Below, piece by piece: positions 10,180-19,630 of a stretch of 64,000 bases of DNA; positions within the stretch are counted from its first letter, which is position 1; every line of letters begins with the position of its first letter. Source of the DNA: Bacteroides sp. ET71 (GTDB lineage Bacteria; Bacteroidota; Bacteroidia; Bacteroidales; Bacteroidaceae); contig NZ_JAMBLS010000005.1 of NCBI RefSeq assembly GCF_023336905.1, positions 1 through 64,000 of the forward strand, read 5' to 3'. The notes beneath the pieces were generated by a model. That model was not told the origin of the DNA, made no database searches, and was given only the letters and a program-made list of their open reading frames with translations. Position numbers and translations under genes: made by a program.

Positions 10180-10240
10180 CGTAAAATGCAAGCATCGTCT
10201 TCGCCCTACCCCGATTTGTTCATCTTAAAAAACAACCACC

Positions 10241-12259
10241 ATGAAAAAGAAACTTTTGTCTTTCTGCCTGTTTTTTTGTCTTTCCGTTCTGGCTTCGCAA
10301 CTGCCCTGCGCCGCCGCCGAGGTCTATCCCCTGAACCGCGGCTGGACGTTTCACCATGGATTCCAACCCGTGGGCGAGGTACAGACCGTCGACCTGCCCC
10401 ATACCTGGAACAAGGGCGACGCCATGTATGGCACCGCCGACTACTACCGCGGCCTGTGTCGCTACGCCCGTCCGTTGGCTGTGCCCGCCCGCTGGGCCGG
10501 CAAACGCATTTTCCTGCGCGTAGAGGCAGCCCAGACCGTGGCCGACGTCTTTGTAGACCGACGTTTCGTCATGCAGCACCGTGGCGGATACACCGCCTTC
10601 GTGGCCGAACTGACCGACTTCCTGCAACCCGGCCAAGAGAGCGAGTTGGCCATCTATGTCAACAACACCGCCTCCTTCGACATTGCGCCCATCTGCGGCG
10701 ACTTCACCCAGCCGGGCGGCCTCTACCGCGGCGTGGAGTTGCTGGTGACGGACGAGGTGTGCATCGCCCCCGATTTCTATGCTTCGTCGGGCGTCTTCTT
10801 CACCCAGAGCGAAGTGAGCGAGCGGAGTGCCCGCCTGCGGATGGAAGCCTTGCTGTCGCACAAAAATACCACGCTGGACGGCTGTGAAGTCGAGTTCCAA
10901 CTTTGGGACGAAGGCCGGCAGATTCATACCGCCACCGTTCGCGACTTTACGCCCGACGGCCGGGCCTGTGCGGAGACAACCGTGCAACGGCCGCATCTTT
11001 GGGACGGCGTGCGCGACCCGCACCTGTATGAAGCCGTGGTCATCCTCCGCCGCGACGGACAGGAGATAGACCGCCGCACCGAGGAGATAGGCTTCCGCTA
11101 CTACCACGCCGACCCGGAGCAAGGCTTCTTCCTGAACGGACATCCCTATCGGCTGAACGGTGTCTGCCGTCACCAGGAACGGGCCGAACGGGCCGTCGCC
11201 CTCTATCCCTCCGACCACGACGAAGACCTGGACTTGATGCAGGAAATGGGCTGCACCGCCGTGCGTCTCGCACACTACCCGCAGGCCAAGTATGTGCACC
11301 GCCAGATGGATCGCCGTGGACTGGTGGCCTGGGCCGAAATTCCCTTTGTCAACGTCTATGTCGCTCATCCGGCCTATGCCGACAACCTGCGCCAACAACT
11401 GAAGGAGCTCATCTACCAGAACTACAACCATCCTTGTATCCTGGCTTGGGGACTGTTCAACGAAATCAATTCCGGATGGCTGGACCGCCCTTCGGCGATG
11501 GCCCAGGAACTGCATGAACTGGCCCACAGCCTTGACCCCTCCCGTCTGACTATGGGCGCCAGCAACCAGCAGGATGACTTCAATGGGTTTACCGACCTGA
11601 TAGCGTTCAACCGTTACTTCGGCTGGTATGACGGCGAGCCGGACCAGATGGGCGAGTGGCTGGACCGGGAACATGCCGCCCACCCGGAACGGAAGATAGG
11701 CATCAGCGAATATGGTGCGGGAGGCAGCCCCTTCCAACAGGCCGACACGCTGGAGCGGCCGACTGCCGGAGGCCCTTGGCATCCGGAGAACTGGCAGACC
11801 TATTACCACATCGAGAATTGGCGTCAACTGAAGGCACGGCCTTACCTTTGGTGCAACTTCGTCTGGTGTATGTTCGACTTCTCGGCCGCCGGTCGCCGCG
11901 AAGGTTCCGACCCCGGGCGCAACGACAAAGGCCTGGTCACCGTTGACCGGAGAATCAAGAAAGATGCCTTCTATTTCTACAAAGCCAACTGGAATACCGA
12001 AGACAAGTTCGTCTACCTGGCCGGGCGCCGCGCCGACCGCCGTACCCGGTCCGTGACGACGGTGCAAGCCTTCAGCAACAGCGGTCCGGCAGAGCTTTTC
12101 CTCAATGGCGAGCCGTTAGGGGAAGCCGTGCCTGACGCAGTGAACGTGATGGAATGGAAAAACGTGCGTCTGCGCGAAGGAAAAAATGAGTTGCTGTTAA
12201 AGAACAAATACGGGGAAGACCGTTGCACCTGGTTCTTAGCGGATAGGACAGACTTATGA
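10241..12259 (+). CDS. GH2 family glycosidase (beta-galactosidase or related)
   Basis: A 672-residue exported enzyme (signal peptide MKKKLLSFCLFFCLSVLA). It contains the three core GH2 domains: sugar-binding jelly roll (about 20-190), Ig-like sandwich (190-300) and TIM barrel (300-600). The acid/base is E408 in WGLFNEINSG and the nucleophile E490 in GISEYGAGG. It lacks the large C-terminal domain of LacZ. Activity could be beta-galactosidase, beta-glucuronidase or beta-mannosidase. Removal of terminal beta-galactose fits the locus best. It is followed by the HTCS gene after a 143-bp gap, and its promoter context matches that of the second GH31. Confidence 0.9.
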   Translation: MKKKLLSFCLFFCLSVLASQLPCAAAEVYPLNRGWTFHHGFQPVGEVQTVDLPHTWNKGDAMYGTADYYRGLCRYARPLAVPARWAGKRIFLRVEAAQTVADVFVDRRFVMQHRGGYTAFVAELTDFLQPGQESELAIYVNNTASFDIAPICGDFTQPGGLYRGVELLVTDEVCIAPDFYASSGVFFTQSEVSERSARLRMEALLSHKNTTLDGCEVEFQLWDEGRQIHTATVRDFTPDGRACAETTVQRPHLWDGVRDPHLYEAVVILRRDGQEIDRRTEEIGFRYYHADPEQGFFLNGHPYRLNGVCRHQERAERAVALYPSDHDEDLDLMQEMGCTAVRLAHYPQAKYVHRQMDRRGLVAWAEIPFVNVYVAHPAYADNLRQQLKELIYQNYNHPCILAWGLFNEINSGWLDRPSAMAQELHELAHSLDPSRLTMGASNQQDDFNGFTDLIAFNRYFGWYDGEPDQMGEWLDREHAAHPERKIGISEYGAGGSPFQQADTLERPTAGGPWHPENWQTYYHIENWRQLKARPYLWCNFVWCMFDFSAAGRREGSDPGRNDKGLVTVDRRIKKDAFYFYKANWNTEDKFVYLAGRRADRRTRSVTTVQAFSNSGPAELFLNGEPLGEAVPDAVNVMEWKNVRLREGKNELLLKNKYGEDRCTWFLADRTDL

Positions 12260-12402
12260 ACCGTTCGCAGTGAAAGTAGAGATACAATAAGGGGGGAGAA
12301 AGCCCGGAACGTGTGGGGCAAAAAAGCATTTTCCTCCTTGTTTTTCTCCTTGTTTTTTGTTTTTTTTGCTTCCCAGAAAGAACACCTTTGATTACCGTTC
12401 GT

Positions 12403-15400
12403 ATGAAAAAAAAGTCCTTAGTATTAAGTTTTTGCTTGTTTTTTTGCCTTCCGTTCTGGGCAGATAACTACATGTTTAAATGTTTAGGTTTGAAAGACGG
12501 GCTTTCCAACAATCAGATAAATGCCATTTACAAAGATTCCGAGGGGTTCATGTGGTTTGCCACGGCTTCGGGGCTGAACCGCTACGACGGCTACAATGTG
12601 AAAGTCTATCGCAGCGATTCCAACGATTCCATCCCTTTGCCGGACAACTACATTGATACCATTCAGGAAGATGCGGATGGCTTTCTGTGGATACATACTG
12701 ACGGCGGGTATGCTTTGTACAATCCCGTTACGGACAGCTTCGACTGCAACATCGACGAATGGATGTGGAACATCGGCATCAGCGGTGAGCCGACACATAT
12801 CCATATTGATGCCGATAAAAACTTTTGGTTGTACTTTTCCTGGGACAAACAATTCTATCATTACAAGGCAGGTACGGCAAAAGCACGTCTGCTCGATAAC
12901 ATTTCGGAATCCCTGAAAAACGTCACCCTGACAGACTTTGCCGATGGCGGGGAAGGATTGCTGGCCGTGGACGATGCCGGAAGACTGTATTGCGTGGACA
13001 TGATTTCGCTGGAACTGAAGTGGGCGGAGAATGACTTTGCTGATTTCATGGGCGGCCCCGAGACATGCGCCTATTCCCTTTATGCCGACAGAAACGGCCG
13101 TGTCTGGATTTGTGGCATGCGTGGCATAGGCTGCTACGACCTGGTGCACCGGAAGTGGTTGCGGCGTCAGCATTGCGCTACCCCTTTTGATGTGGTGCGC
13201 GCAGTGTGGGAAGACCGGAAAGGCCGGATTTGGCTGGGAAAAGACCTGGGCGGTATCCAAATCATTTATCCGGACGGCCGGACAGTCTCCGTGAAAAACG
13301 ACCCCAAGAACGGGCGCAGCCTGCCGACCAACACGGTGACCGCTTTCTACGAAGACGAAGCCGGTACCATGTGGGTAGGGACTTACAAGAAAGGTGTGGC
13401 TCTCTACAACGAAAGCATGTTTAAGTTTGACTTGCTCGAAGTGGGCGACATCCATTGCATCGAAGACGGTGGCGACGGTTGGGTCTGGTTGGGCACCAAC
13501 GGCGACGGCCTGATTCATCGGAACATGACTACGGGGCGGCAAACTTGCTTTACAAACGTGCCGGGCGATCCACATTCCATCTCCGGCAATGTCCTGGTAT
13601 CGCTTTTGCGCGACAGCCGCGGCCGCTTGTGGGCAGGAACCTATTACAATGGCCTGAATTGCTACGACGGTGGCCGTTTCGTTCGTTATAAGCATCGCAG
13701 CGGAGACCCCAATTCGTTGGTCAACGACAATGTGTGGGCTTTGGAAGAAGATGCGGACGGAGGCATCTGGATTGGTACTTTGGGAGGTGGGGTACAACAC
13801 CTGAATCCGCAAACCGGAAAGTTCACCTTATATAATGCAACCAATTCTGGCCTGACTTCCGCTTGGATTTCTTCGCTGGATATGGGACGGAATGGCAATC
13901 TGTGGATAGGGACCACGGGAGGCATCTTTTCATTGGACATGAAGACAAAGAAGATTACCCGCTTTCTGGGTACGCGCTCCGGGAAATCAGCGCTCTCTAA
14001 CAATGTCGTGATGCAGTTGTACGAAGATGGGCACAGACGCCTCTGGGTGGCTACCCGCTCGGGGCTGAACGTCTGCGACCTGGAGCGTGACACGCTCTAC
14101 GAAGTACGCTTGAATACCGATTATTCCCACCAATTGATGCTGGGAATCGTGGAAGATGAGCAACAAGGCATGTGGATAAGTGTCGGAGGAGAACTGATTA
14201 ATGTGGTGCCGGAAGAAAATGCAGAAACGGGACGGCTGACTTTCCGCTGCCATGTTTACAGTGATAAAGACGGCTTGCAGGGTTGCGATTTTAACCAGCG
14301 CTCGATGAAGCGTTTGCACACGGGGCAAATACTGGCCGGAGGCTTGTATGGCGTCAATACCTTCTGGCCGGGTGATATTAAGTACAATGAGTGTGTGCCC
14401 CATGTTATGTTTACAGGTTTGCAACTCTTCAATGAAGAGGTCGGAGTAGGCATCCCGTTCGATGGGCAGGTGATACTGAAAGAGTCTTTAAACCAATCGC
14501 GGGAGGTCGTATTGGACTATAAACAGAATATTTTTACGGTGTTTTTCGCTTCTGATAACTATATTTTGCCGGAAAAGACGCGCTACTATTATATGCTGGA
14601 AGGATTTAATGATGATTGGCTGGTCGACAAAGAGAACATGCACCGGGTGACTTACACGAACTTGGCGCCTGGCACTTATTGGCTGAAAGTGAGGGCTGCT
14701 AATAGTGACGGCGTTAGCGGTGAAGAAGAAGCTCGCCTGAAAATAGTCATTCTTCCTCCTTTCTGGTTGACCTCTTGGGCCTACCTGCTGTATTCTCTGT
14801 TGCTGATTGGCATCTTATGTTTGGCCTATGTACGGGTCAAACGCCATGAACGCAATAAGTATAGGATGCGTCAGATAGAAGAAGATGCCCGTCGGAATGA
14901 AGAACTGAACCAGATGAAGTTCCGCTTCTTTACCAATGTGAGCCACGAATTGCGTACACCGTTGACGCTGATTCTTTCTCCGTTGGAAAGTTTGATGAAA
15001 GATGTGCAAGACGAACAGACAGCCGGGAAACTGAAGATGATACACCGCAACGCCTTGCGTTTGCTCAATCTTGTGAACCAGTTGCTTGATTTTCGTAAAA
15101 ACGAAATGGTAGGTTCACACTTGCATTTGTCTGAAGGAGATATAGTCTCCTTTGTGCAGAATATCTGCAACTCTTTCCTGATGCTCTCCGAAAAGAAAGG
15201 CGTGCATCTGACTTTCCATTCTGCCGTAGATTCTTTGAATATGGCCTTTGATGTCGATAAGATAGGTAAGATTGTGATGAACCTCTTGTCCAATGCTTTC
15301 AAGTTTACGCCGAACGGCGGACTTGTGACTGTTTCGCTCGGCCTTTTGGACGGTCAGCCGGATATGCTGGAGATAAAAGTGGCAGATACTGGCATAGGCA

Positions 15401-16485
15401 TTAAAGATGAAGACAAGGAACATGTTTTTGACCGCTTTTACCAGGTAGAACATTCCGAAGAACAGCATGCTTCCACGGGAAGTGGCATCGGGCTTAGTCT
15501 GGTGCGCGATTTTGTATCTTTGCATGGAGGAACGGTACAAGTGGTTGATAATGCAGGCGGAGGCAGTATTTTCGTCGTCAAGCTCCCGGTGAAGCATGTC
15601 GCTGCCGTTTCAGAACTTGCACCACCTGCCACAGAACAGATGCCGGATAAAACGCAGGAAGAATCAGCGGACACGGTAGATAAACGCCCGATGTCAAAGA
15701 TAAGAAAAGGGAAACCACTGGTTCTGATAGTGGACGATAGTGATGATTTTGTGGAGTTCATGAAAGATACTATGAATTTGTATTTCTCTGTGGAAACAGC
15801 CAGGAACGGGCAAGAAGCATTGGAGATGCTTCAGAAAACTCATCCGGATTTAATCTTGTGCGACTGGATGATGCCTGTTATGGATGGAAAAGAATTGTGT
15901 CGACGCGTGAAGTCTGATAAACAGACAGCAAACATCCCATTTATTTTACTTACTGCTAAGCAGTCTGTGGAAACAAAAGTAGAAGGTCTGACTGTTGGTG
16001 CTGATGATTACGTGACTAAACCTTTCAATCTGGAGGTCCTAATATTACGGATGCGTAAGTTGATAGAACTAAGCCGCAATGCAAAGCCCCGAGGATATAT
16101 AGAGCCGGAGCCGGAAGAAATTGCTATAACTCCTTTGGATGAGAAACTGATTGCTAATGCTATTAGTTATGTAGAAAAGAATATTTCCCGTAGCGATTTG
16201 TCCGTAGAAGAATTGAGCCGGGAATTAGGCATGAGTCGAGCTCATATGTATAAGAAGATGTTGCAGATTACAGGTAAAACTCCCATCGAATTTATTCGTA
16301 TCATACGTTTGAAAAGAGCGGCACAATTGTTGCGTGAGAGCCAACAGAATGTTTCTGAGATAGCCTATCAGTTGGGATTTAATAATCCTAAGTATTTCAG
16401 TCGTTATTTCAAAGAGGAGTTCGGCGTATTGCCCTCAGTTTATCAGGAAATGGAAGGTAAAATGACAAATAATACTCCAAGATGA
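12403..16485 (+). CDS. Hybrid two-component system (HTCS) sensor/regulator
   Basis: A 1360-residue one-protein signalling system. The start is the ATG at 12403 (MKKKSLVLSFCLFFCLPFWA, a signal peptide). The upstream in-frame codons encode a phenylalanine-rich run over a pyrimidine tract. Order: periplasmic two-component propeller repeats (for example GLSNNQINAIYKDSEGFMWF), a Y_Y_Y domain (about 690-785), one membrane span (789-811), HisKA with H848 in NVSHELRTPLT, an ATPase domain (GIGIKDED, GSGIGLSLV), a receiver with phospho-acceptor D1154 in LCDWMMPVMDG, and a C-terminal AraC-type HTH. HTCS proteins bind an oligosaccharide in the periplasm and switch on the neighbouring glycan genes. It is placed centrally among the GH genes. 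Confidence 0.97.
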   Translation: MKKKSLVLSFCLFFCLPFWADNYMFKCLGLKDGLSNNQINAIYKDSEGFMWFATASGLNRYDGYNVKVYRSDSNDSIPLPDNYIDTIQEDADGFLWIHTDGGYALYNPVTDSFDCNIDEWMWNIGISGEPTHIHIDADKNFWLYFSWDKQFYHYKAGTAKARLLDNISESLKNVTLTDFADGGEGLLAVDDAGRLYCVDMISLELKWAENDFADFMGGPETCAYSLYADRNGRVWICGMRGIGCYDLVHRKWLRRQHCATPFDVVRAVWEDRKGRIWLGKDLGGIQIIYPDGRTVSVKNDPKNGRSLPTNTVTAFYEDEAGTMWVGTYKKGVALYNESMFKFDLLEVGDIHCIEDGGDGWVWLGTNGDGLIHRNMTTGRQTCFTNVPGDPHSISGNVLVSLLRDSRGRLWAGTYYNGLNCYDGGRFVRYKHRSGDPNSLVNDNVWALEEDADGGIWIGTLGGGVQHLNPQTGKFTLYNATNSGLTSAWISSLDMGRNGNLWIGTTGGIFSLDMKTKKITRFLGTRSGKSALSNNVVMQLYEDGHRRLWVATRSGLNVCDLERDTLYEVRLNTDYSHQLMLGIVEDEQQGMWISVGGELINVVPEENAETGRLTFRCHVYSDKDGLQGCDFNQRSMKRLHTGQILAGGLYGVNTFWPGDIKYNECVPHVMFTGLQLFNEEVGVGIPFDGQVILKESLNQSREVVLDYKQNIFTVFFASDNYILPEKTRYYYMLEGFNDDWLVDKENMHRVTYTNLAPGTYWLKVRAANSDGVSGEEEARLKIVILPPFWLTSWAYLLYSLLLIGILCLAYVRVKRHERNKYRMRQIEEDARRNEELNQMKFRFFTNVSHELRTPLTLILSPLESLMKDVQDEQTAGKLKMIHRNALRLLNLVNQLLDFRKNEMVGSHLHLSEGDIVSFVQNICNSFLMLSEKKGVHLTFHSAVDSLNMAFDVDKIGKIVMNLLSNAFKFTPNGGLVTVSLGLLDGQPDMLEIKVADTGIGIKDEDKEHVFDRFYQVEHSEEQHASTGSGIGLSLVRDFVSLHGGTVQVVDNAGGGSIFVVKLPVKHVAAVSELAPPATEQMPDKTQEESADTVDKRPMSKIRKGKPLVLIVDDSDDFVEFMKDTMNLYFSVETARNGQEALEMLQKTHPDLILCDWMMPVMDGKELCRRVKSDKQTANIPFILLTAKQSVETKVEGLTVGADDYVTKPFNLEVLILRMRKLIELSRNAKPRGYIEPEPEEIAITPLDEKLIANAISYVEKNISRSDLSVEELSRELGMSRAHMYKKMLQITGKTPIEFIRIIRLKRAAQLLRESQQNVSEIAYQLGFNNPKYFSRYFKEEFGVLPSVYQEMEGKMTNNTPR

Positions 16486-16563
16486 AACATATTGTATACT
16501 TATTGATTCAAAAGAACCCGTTTCTTTCAACATATAGAAGAACTTTCCTCCGCAAAGAATGCT

Positions 16564-16571
16564 TATTTTTG
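16564..16571 (+). promoter_or_regulatory. -7 promoter element for the second GH31 gene
   Basis: TATTTTTG in the context AATGCTTATTTTTG, identical to that before the first GH2 gene. It lies 34 bp before the ATG at 16606 and supports that start. Confidence 0.6.
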
Positions 16572-16605
16572 TAAGTAGAGAACTATTTTTAATTGATTGT
16601 ATGTT

Positions 16606-19488
16606 ATGAAATTGAGAAACACTTCAGCTTATTTGTTTTCCGGCTTGGTGCTGGCAGCCTGTTCTGGTGCTGGCTACCAGTTGACCGATGATGGTATGGG
16701 AGTGGTTGTGAGCGTTGACCAGGCACAACCGACAGAGGTACGTAAAGTTCGTGTAGAAGTGATGGGAGAAAAATTGTTCCATGTCTCGGCTACACCGGAG
16801 AGAAAATTCTCAGAATCTCCAAGCCTTATTGTTGTTCCGCAAAAGCAGAAGACTGACTTCAAGATCAATGAAAAGGAGGATGAGATTGTTGTGGAAACGT
16901 CGCAAGTGTCTGCCGTTGTGTCCCGCACAACAGGGCAGGTGCGTTTCTTCGATGCCCAAGGTAATCTGATTCTGGCAGAGGATAGCCGTACGTTCCGGCC
17001 AATTGAGGTAGAAGGAACTAAGGCTTATTCTGTACATCAAACTTTCCTGTCTGCCGACGAGAGCGAAGGATGGTATGGACTTGGACAGCATCAGGCAGAT
17101 GAATTCAATTACAAGGGAAAGAACGAGGAACTTTTCCAGTATAATACGAAGGTATCTGTGCCTTTCATCGTATCAACCAAGAATTATGGTGTATTGTGGG
17201 ACAGTTATTCGTTGTGCCGTTTCGGTGATTCCCGTGATTATTCACAGTTGGGCGATGTATTCAAGTTGTATGACAACTCCGGGAAGGAGGGCGCTTTGAC
17301 AGGGACTTATGTGCCTGATGCCAAATCGGGTGTAGAGACGTTGGTACGCCGTGAAGATTCTCTGTATTTTGAGCATCTGGTGCGTGGCGATTTGAATCAT
17401 GTCGTTAATTTGCCCAAGGATTTCCCTTTCATGGGGTCGCATGTCACCTACGAGGGGGAGATAGAGCCATCGGAGAGTGGGCTATTCCGTTTCATTCTGT
17501 ATTATGCCGGTTATACAAAAGTTTATATAGACAATGAATTGGTGGTGCCTGAGCGTTGGCGTACAGCGTGGAATCCGAACAGTTATAAGTTCGCTGTTCA
17601 GTTGGAGGCAGGCAAACGTGTTCCCATTAAGATTGATTGGCAACCGGATGGAGGAGTTTCTTATTGTGGGCTTCGTGTGTTGACACCTGTCCCGGAGGAT
17701 GAGCAGAATAAATTGTCCTGGTGGGGCGAAATGCAGGATGAGATAGACTATTACTTTGTTTATGGCAAAGACATGGATGACGTGGTCAGTGGTTATCGTA
17801 CGCTGACAGGGAAGTCGCAGATTATGCCGAAATGGGCGATGGGTTATTGGCAGAGTCGTGAGAAATATAATACGCAGGAAGAAGTGCTTTCTACTTTGAA
17901 AGAGTTCCGTGAGCGTCGGATTCCTATCGATAACATTGTCATTGACTGGTTGCATTGGGAACAGGACAAATGGGGCAGCCATGAGTTTGACAGAAAGCGT
18001 TTTCCTGACCCGCAGGGCATGGTCGATTCCATACATGCCATGAACGGGCGTTTGATGATTTCCGTATGGCCTAAGTTCTATACAAGCACTGAACATTTCA
18101 AGGAGTTTGCCGACCGGGGATGGATGTACATGCAATCTGTCAAGGACAGTCTGAAAGATTGGGTAGGTCCCGGTTATACGTATGGCTTCTATGATGCTTA
18201 TCAACCGGAAGCCCGCAAGTTGTTCTGGAAGCAGATGTATGAGCATTATTACCCGTTGGGCATCGATGCCTGGTGGATGGATGCCAGCGAACCCAATGTG
18301 CGTGACTGCACCGACTTGCAGTATCGTAAGGATTTGTGCGGTCCTACTTACCTGGGACCTTCGGCGCAGTTCTTTAATGCATACGCTTTGATGAATGCCG
18401 AGGCCATCTACGACGGGCAGCGCGGGGTAGACCCCAACCGTCGGGTATTCTTGTTGACTCGGTCGGGTTTTGCCGGCTTGCAGCGTTATTCCACGGCTAC
18501 GTGGAGTGGCGACATTGCCACGCGCTGGGAAGACATGAAAGCCCAGATTTCTGCCGGATTGAACTTTGCTGTCAGTGGTATTCCGTATTGGACGATGGAT
18601 ATCGGAGGCTTCTGCGTGGAGAACCGTTATGTGGCCGGACAGCAGGAGTTTAACCGGACGGGACGTGAGAATGCCGACTACAAGGAGTGGCGCGAGCTGA
18701 ACGCCCGCTGGTATCAGTTTGGTGCCTTCTGCCCCTTGTTCCGTGCACACGGCCAGTATCCTTACCGCGAAGTGTGGAACATTGCTCCGGAGGGCCATCC
18801 TGCCTACCGTTCCATTGTTTACTATACGAAGCTGCGATACAACCTGATGCCTTACATTTACTCGTTGGCCGGCATGACTTATTTCAAGGATTACACCATC
18901 ATGCGCCCGCTGGTGATGGACTTCACGGCCGACCGCCAGACTTATGATGTGGGCGACCAGTTCATGTTCGGTCCCGCCCTGATGGTGGCGCCTGTCTACG
19001 AGTACGGGGCTCGGAAGCGCGACGTCTACTTCCCCGCCGGTTGCGGATGGTATGACTTCTATACCGGCCGACACACTGACGGCGGGCAGCGTCTGGCTGT
19101 GGATGCACCCTATGAACGCATCCCGCTCTACGTACGCGAAGGAGCCATCATCCCTTACGGCCCTGATATGCAGTACAGCGATGAGAAACCGGCCGATGTC
19201 ATCACCCTTTACGTCTACACCGGGCAGGACGGAGCGTTTACGCTTTACGAAGACGAGGGAACGAATTACAATTACGAGAAAGGCCAGTATGCTCTTATCC
19301 CCTTTGCCTATGACGAAGCCAAGGGAGAGCTGACCTTGGGCGAACGTCGGGGCGGATACCCGGGCATGTTGCAGGAACGTACTTTCAACATCGTCAAGGT
19401 CACCCCGGAACGGGCACGTCCTTTTGACCTCGGTGCACGGGGAATTGTCATAAAGTATGACGGCCGCAAGCAGACGGTCAAGCTCTGA
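16606..19488 (+). CDS. GH31 alpha-xylosidase-like lipoprotein with PA14 insert
   Basis: A 960-residue enzyme starting at ATG 16606 (MKLRNTSAYLFSGLVLAACSG), with a lipobox at LAAC. After the N-terminal beta domain, a PA14 domain is inserted at about residues 225-370 (GLFRFILYYAGYTKVYIDNE). The GH31 barrel follows with nucleophile D559 in WWMDASEP and acid/base D636 in WSGDIATRW, then beta domains. The PA14 insertion is a known feature of xyloglucan alpha-xylosidases, where it helps bind longer oligosaccharides. The best call is therefore exo-alpha-xylosidase acting on imported or periplasmic xyloglucan fragments. It starts a GH31-GH2-GH3-GH95 series on one strand. GC content seems lower in its first half than in its neighbours. 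Confidence 0.93.
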   Translation: MKLRNTSAYLFSGLVLAACSGAGYQLTDDGMGVVVSVDQAQPTEVRKVRVEVMGEKLFHVSATPERKFSESPSLIVVPQKQKTDFKINEKEDEIVVETSQVSAVVSRTTGQVRFFDAQGNLILAEDSRTFRPIEVEGTKAYSVHQTFLSADESEGWYGLGQHQADEFNYKGKNEELFQYNTKVSVPFIVSTKNYGVLWDSYSLCRFGDSRDYSQLGDVFKLYDNSGKEGALTGTYVPDAKSGVETLVRREDSLYFEHLVRGDLNHVVNLPKDFPFMGSHVTYEGEIEPSESGLFRFILYYAGYTKVYIDNELVVPERWRTAWNPNSYKFAVQLEAGKRVPIKIDWQPDGGVSYCGLRVLTPVPEDEQNKLSWWGEMQDEIDYYFVYGKDMDDVVSGYRTLTGKSQIMPKWAMGYWQSREKYNTQEEVLSTLKEFRERRIPIDNIVIDWLHWEQDKWGSHEFDRKRFPDPQGMVDSIHAMNGRLMISVWPKFYTSTEHFKEFADRGWMYMQSVKDSLKDWVGPGYTYGFYDAYQPEARKLFWKQMYEHYYPLGIDAWWMDASEPNVRDCTDLQYRKDLCGPTYLGPSAQFFNAYALMNAEAIYDGQRGVDPNRRVFLLTRSGFAGLQRYSTATWSGDIATRWEDMKAQISAGLNFAVSGIPYWTMDIGGFCVENRYVAGQQEFNRTGRENADYKEWRELNARWYQFGAFCPLFRAHGQYPYREVWNIAPEGHPAYRSIVYYTKLRYNLMPYIYSLAGMTYFKDYTIMRPLVMDFTADRQTYDVGDQFMFGPALMVAPVYEYGARKRDVYFPAGCGWYDFYTGRHTDGGQRLAVDAPYERIPLYVREGAIIPYGPDMQYSDEKPADVITLYVYTGQDGAFTLYEDEGTNYNYEKGQYALIPFAYDEAKGELTLGERRGGYPGMLQERTFNIVKVTPERARPFDLGARGIVIKYDGRKQTVKL

Positions 19489-19539
19489 ATGCCTCTTCTT
19501 CTCAGCCCTTGTCGCAAGACATTCTGAGGGGAAGTGCTC

Positions 19540-19576
19540 AAAGGATATACCTTTCTTGGGCAAAGGTATATCCTTT
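19540..19576. other. Intercistronic perfect hairpin between GH31 and GH2
   Basis: AAAGGATATACCTTT (19540-19554) and AAAGGTATATCCTTT (19562-19576) form a perfect 15-bp stem with a 7-base loop. No strong T-tract follows. It may be a weak terminator, a processing or stability element that sets the enzyme ratio, or a protein site. Confidence 0.7.
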
Positions 19577-19630
19577 CCTAGAGAGATATCCGGCCTTTGT
19601 CCGGAACAAGCTTGTGTGATGTAAATAAAG

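Noticed and set aside
10220-12067. A 615-codon open frame antisense to the first GH2 gene, and similar long antisense frames over GH5, GH3, HTCS and the 36.8-kb receptor gene
   Set aside because: None shows a recognisable motif, signal peptide or promoter, and each overlaps a well-supported gene on the other strand.
12326-12402. In-frame upstream start of the HTCS gene at 12313
   Set aside because: The added residues come from a pyrimidine-rich tract and would put a second hydrophobic run before a normal signal peptide. ATG 12403 is better placed.
12403-16485. HTCS as separate kinase and regulator genes
   Set aside because: One uninterrupted frame contains propeller, kinase, receiver and AraC domains in the expected order.
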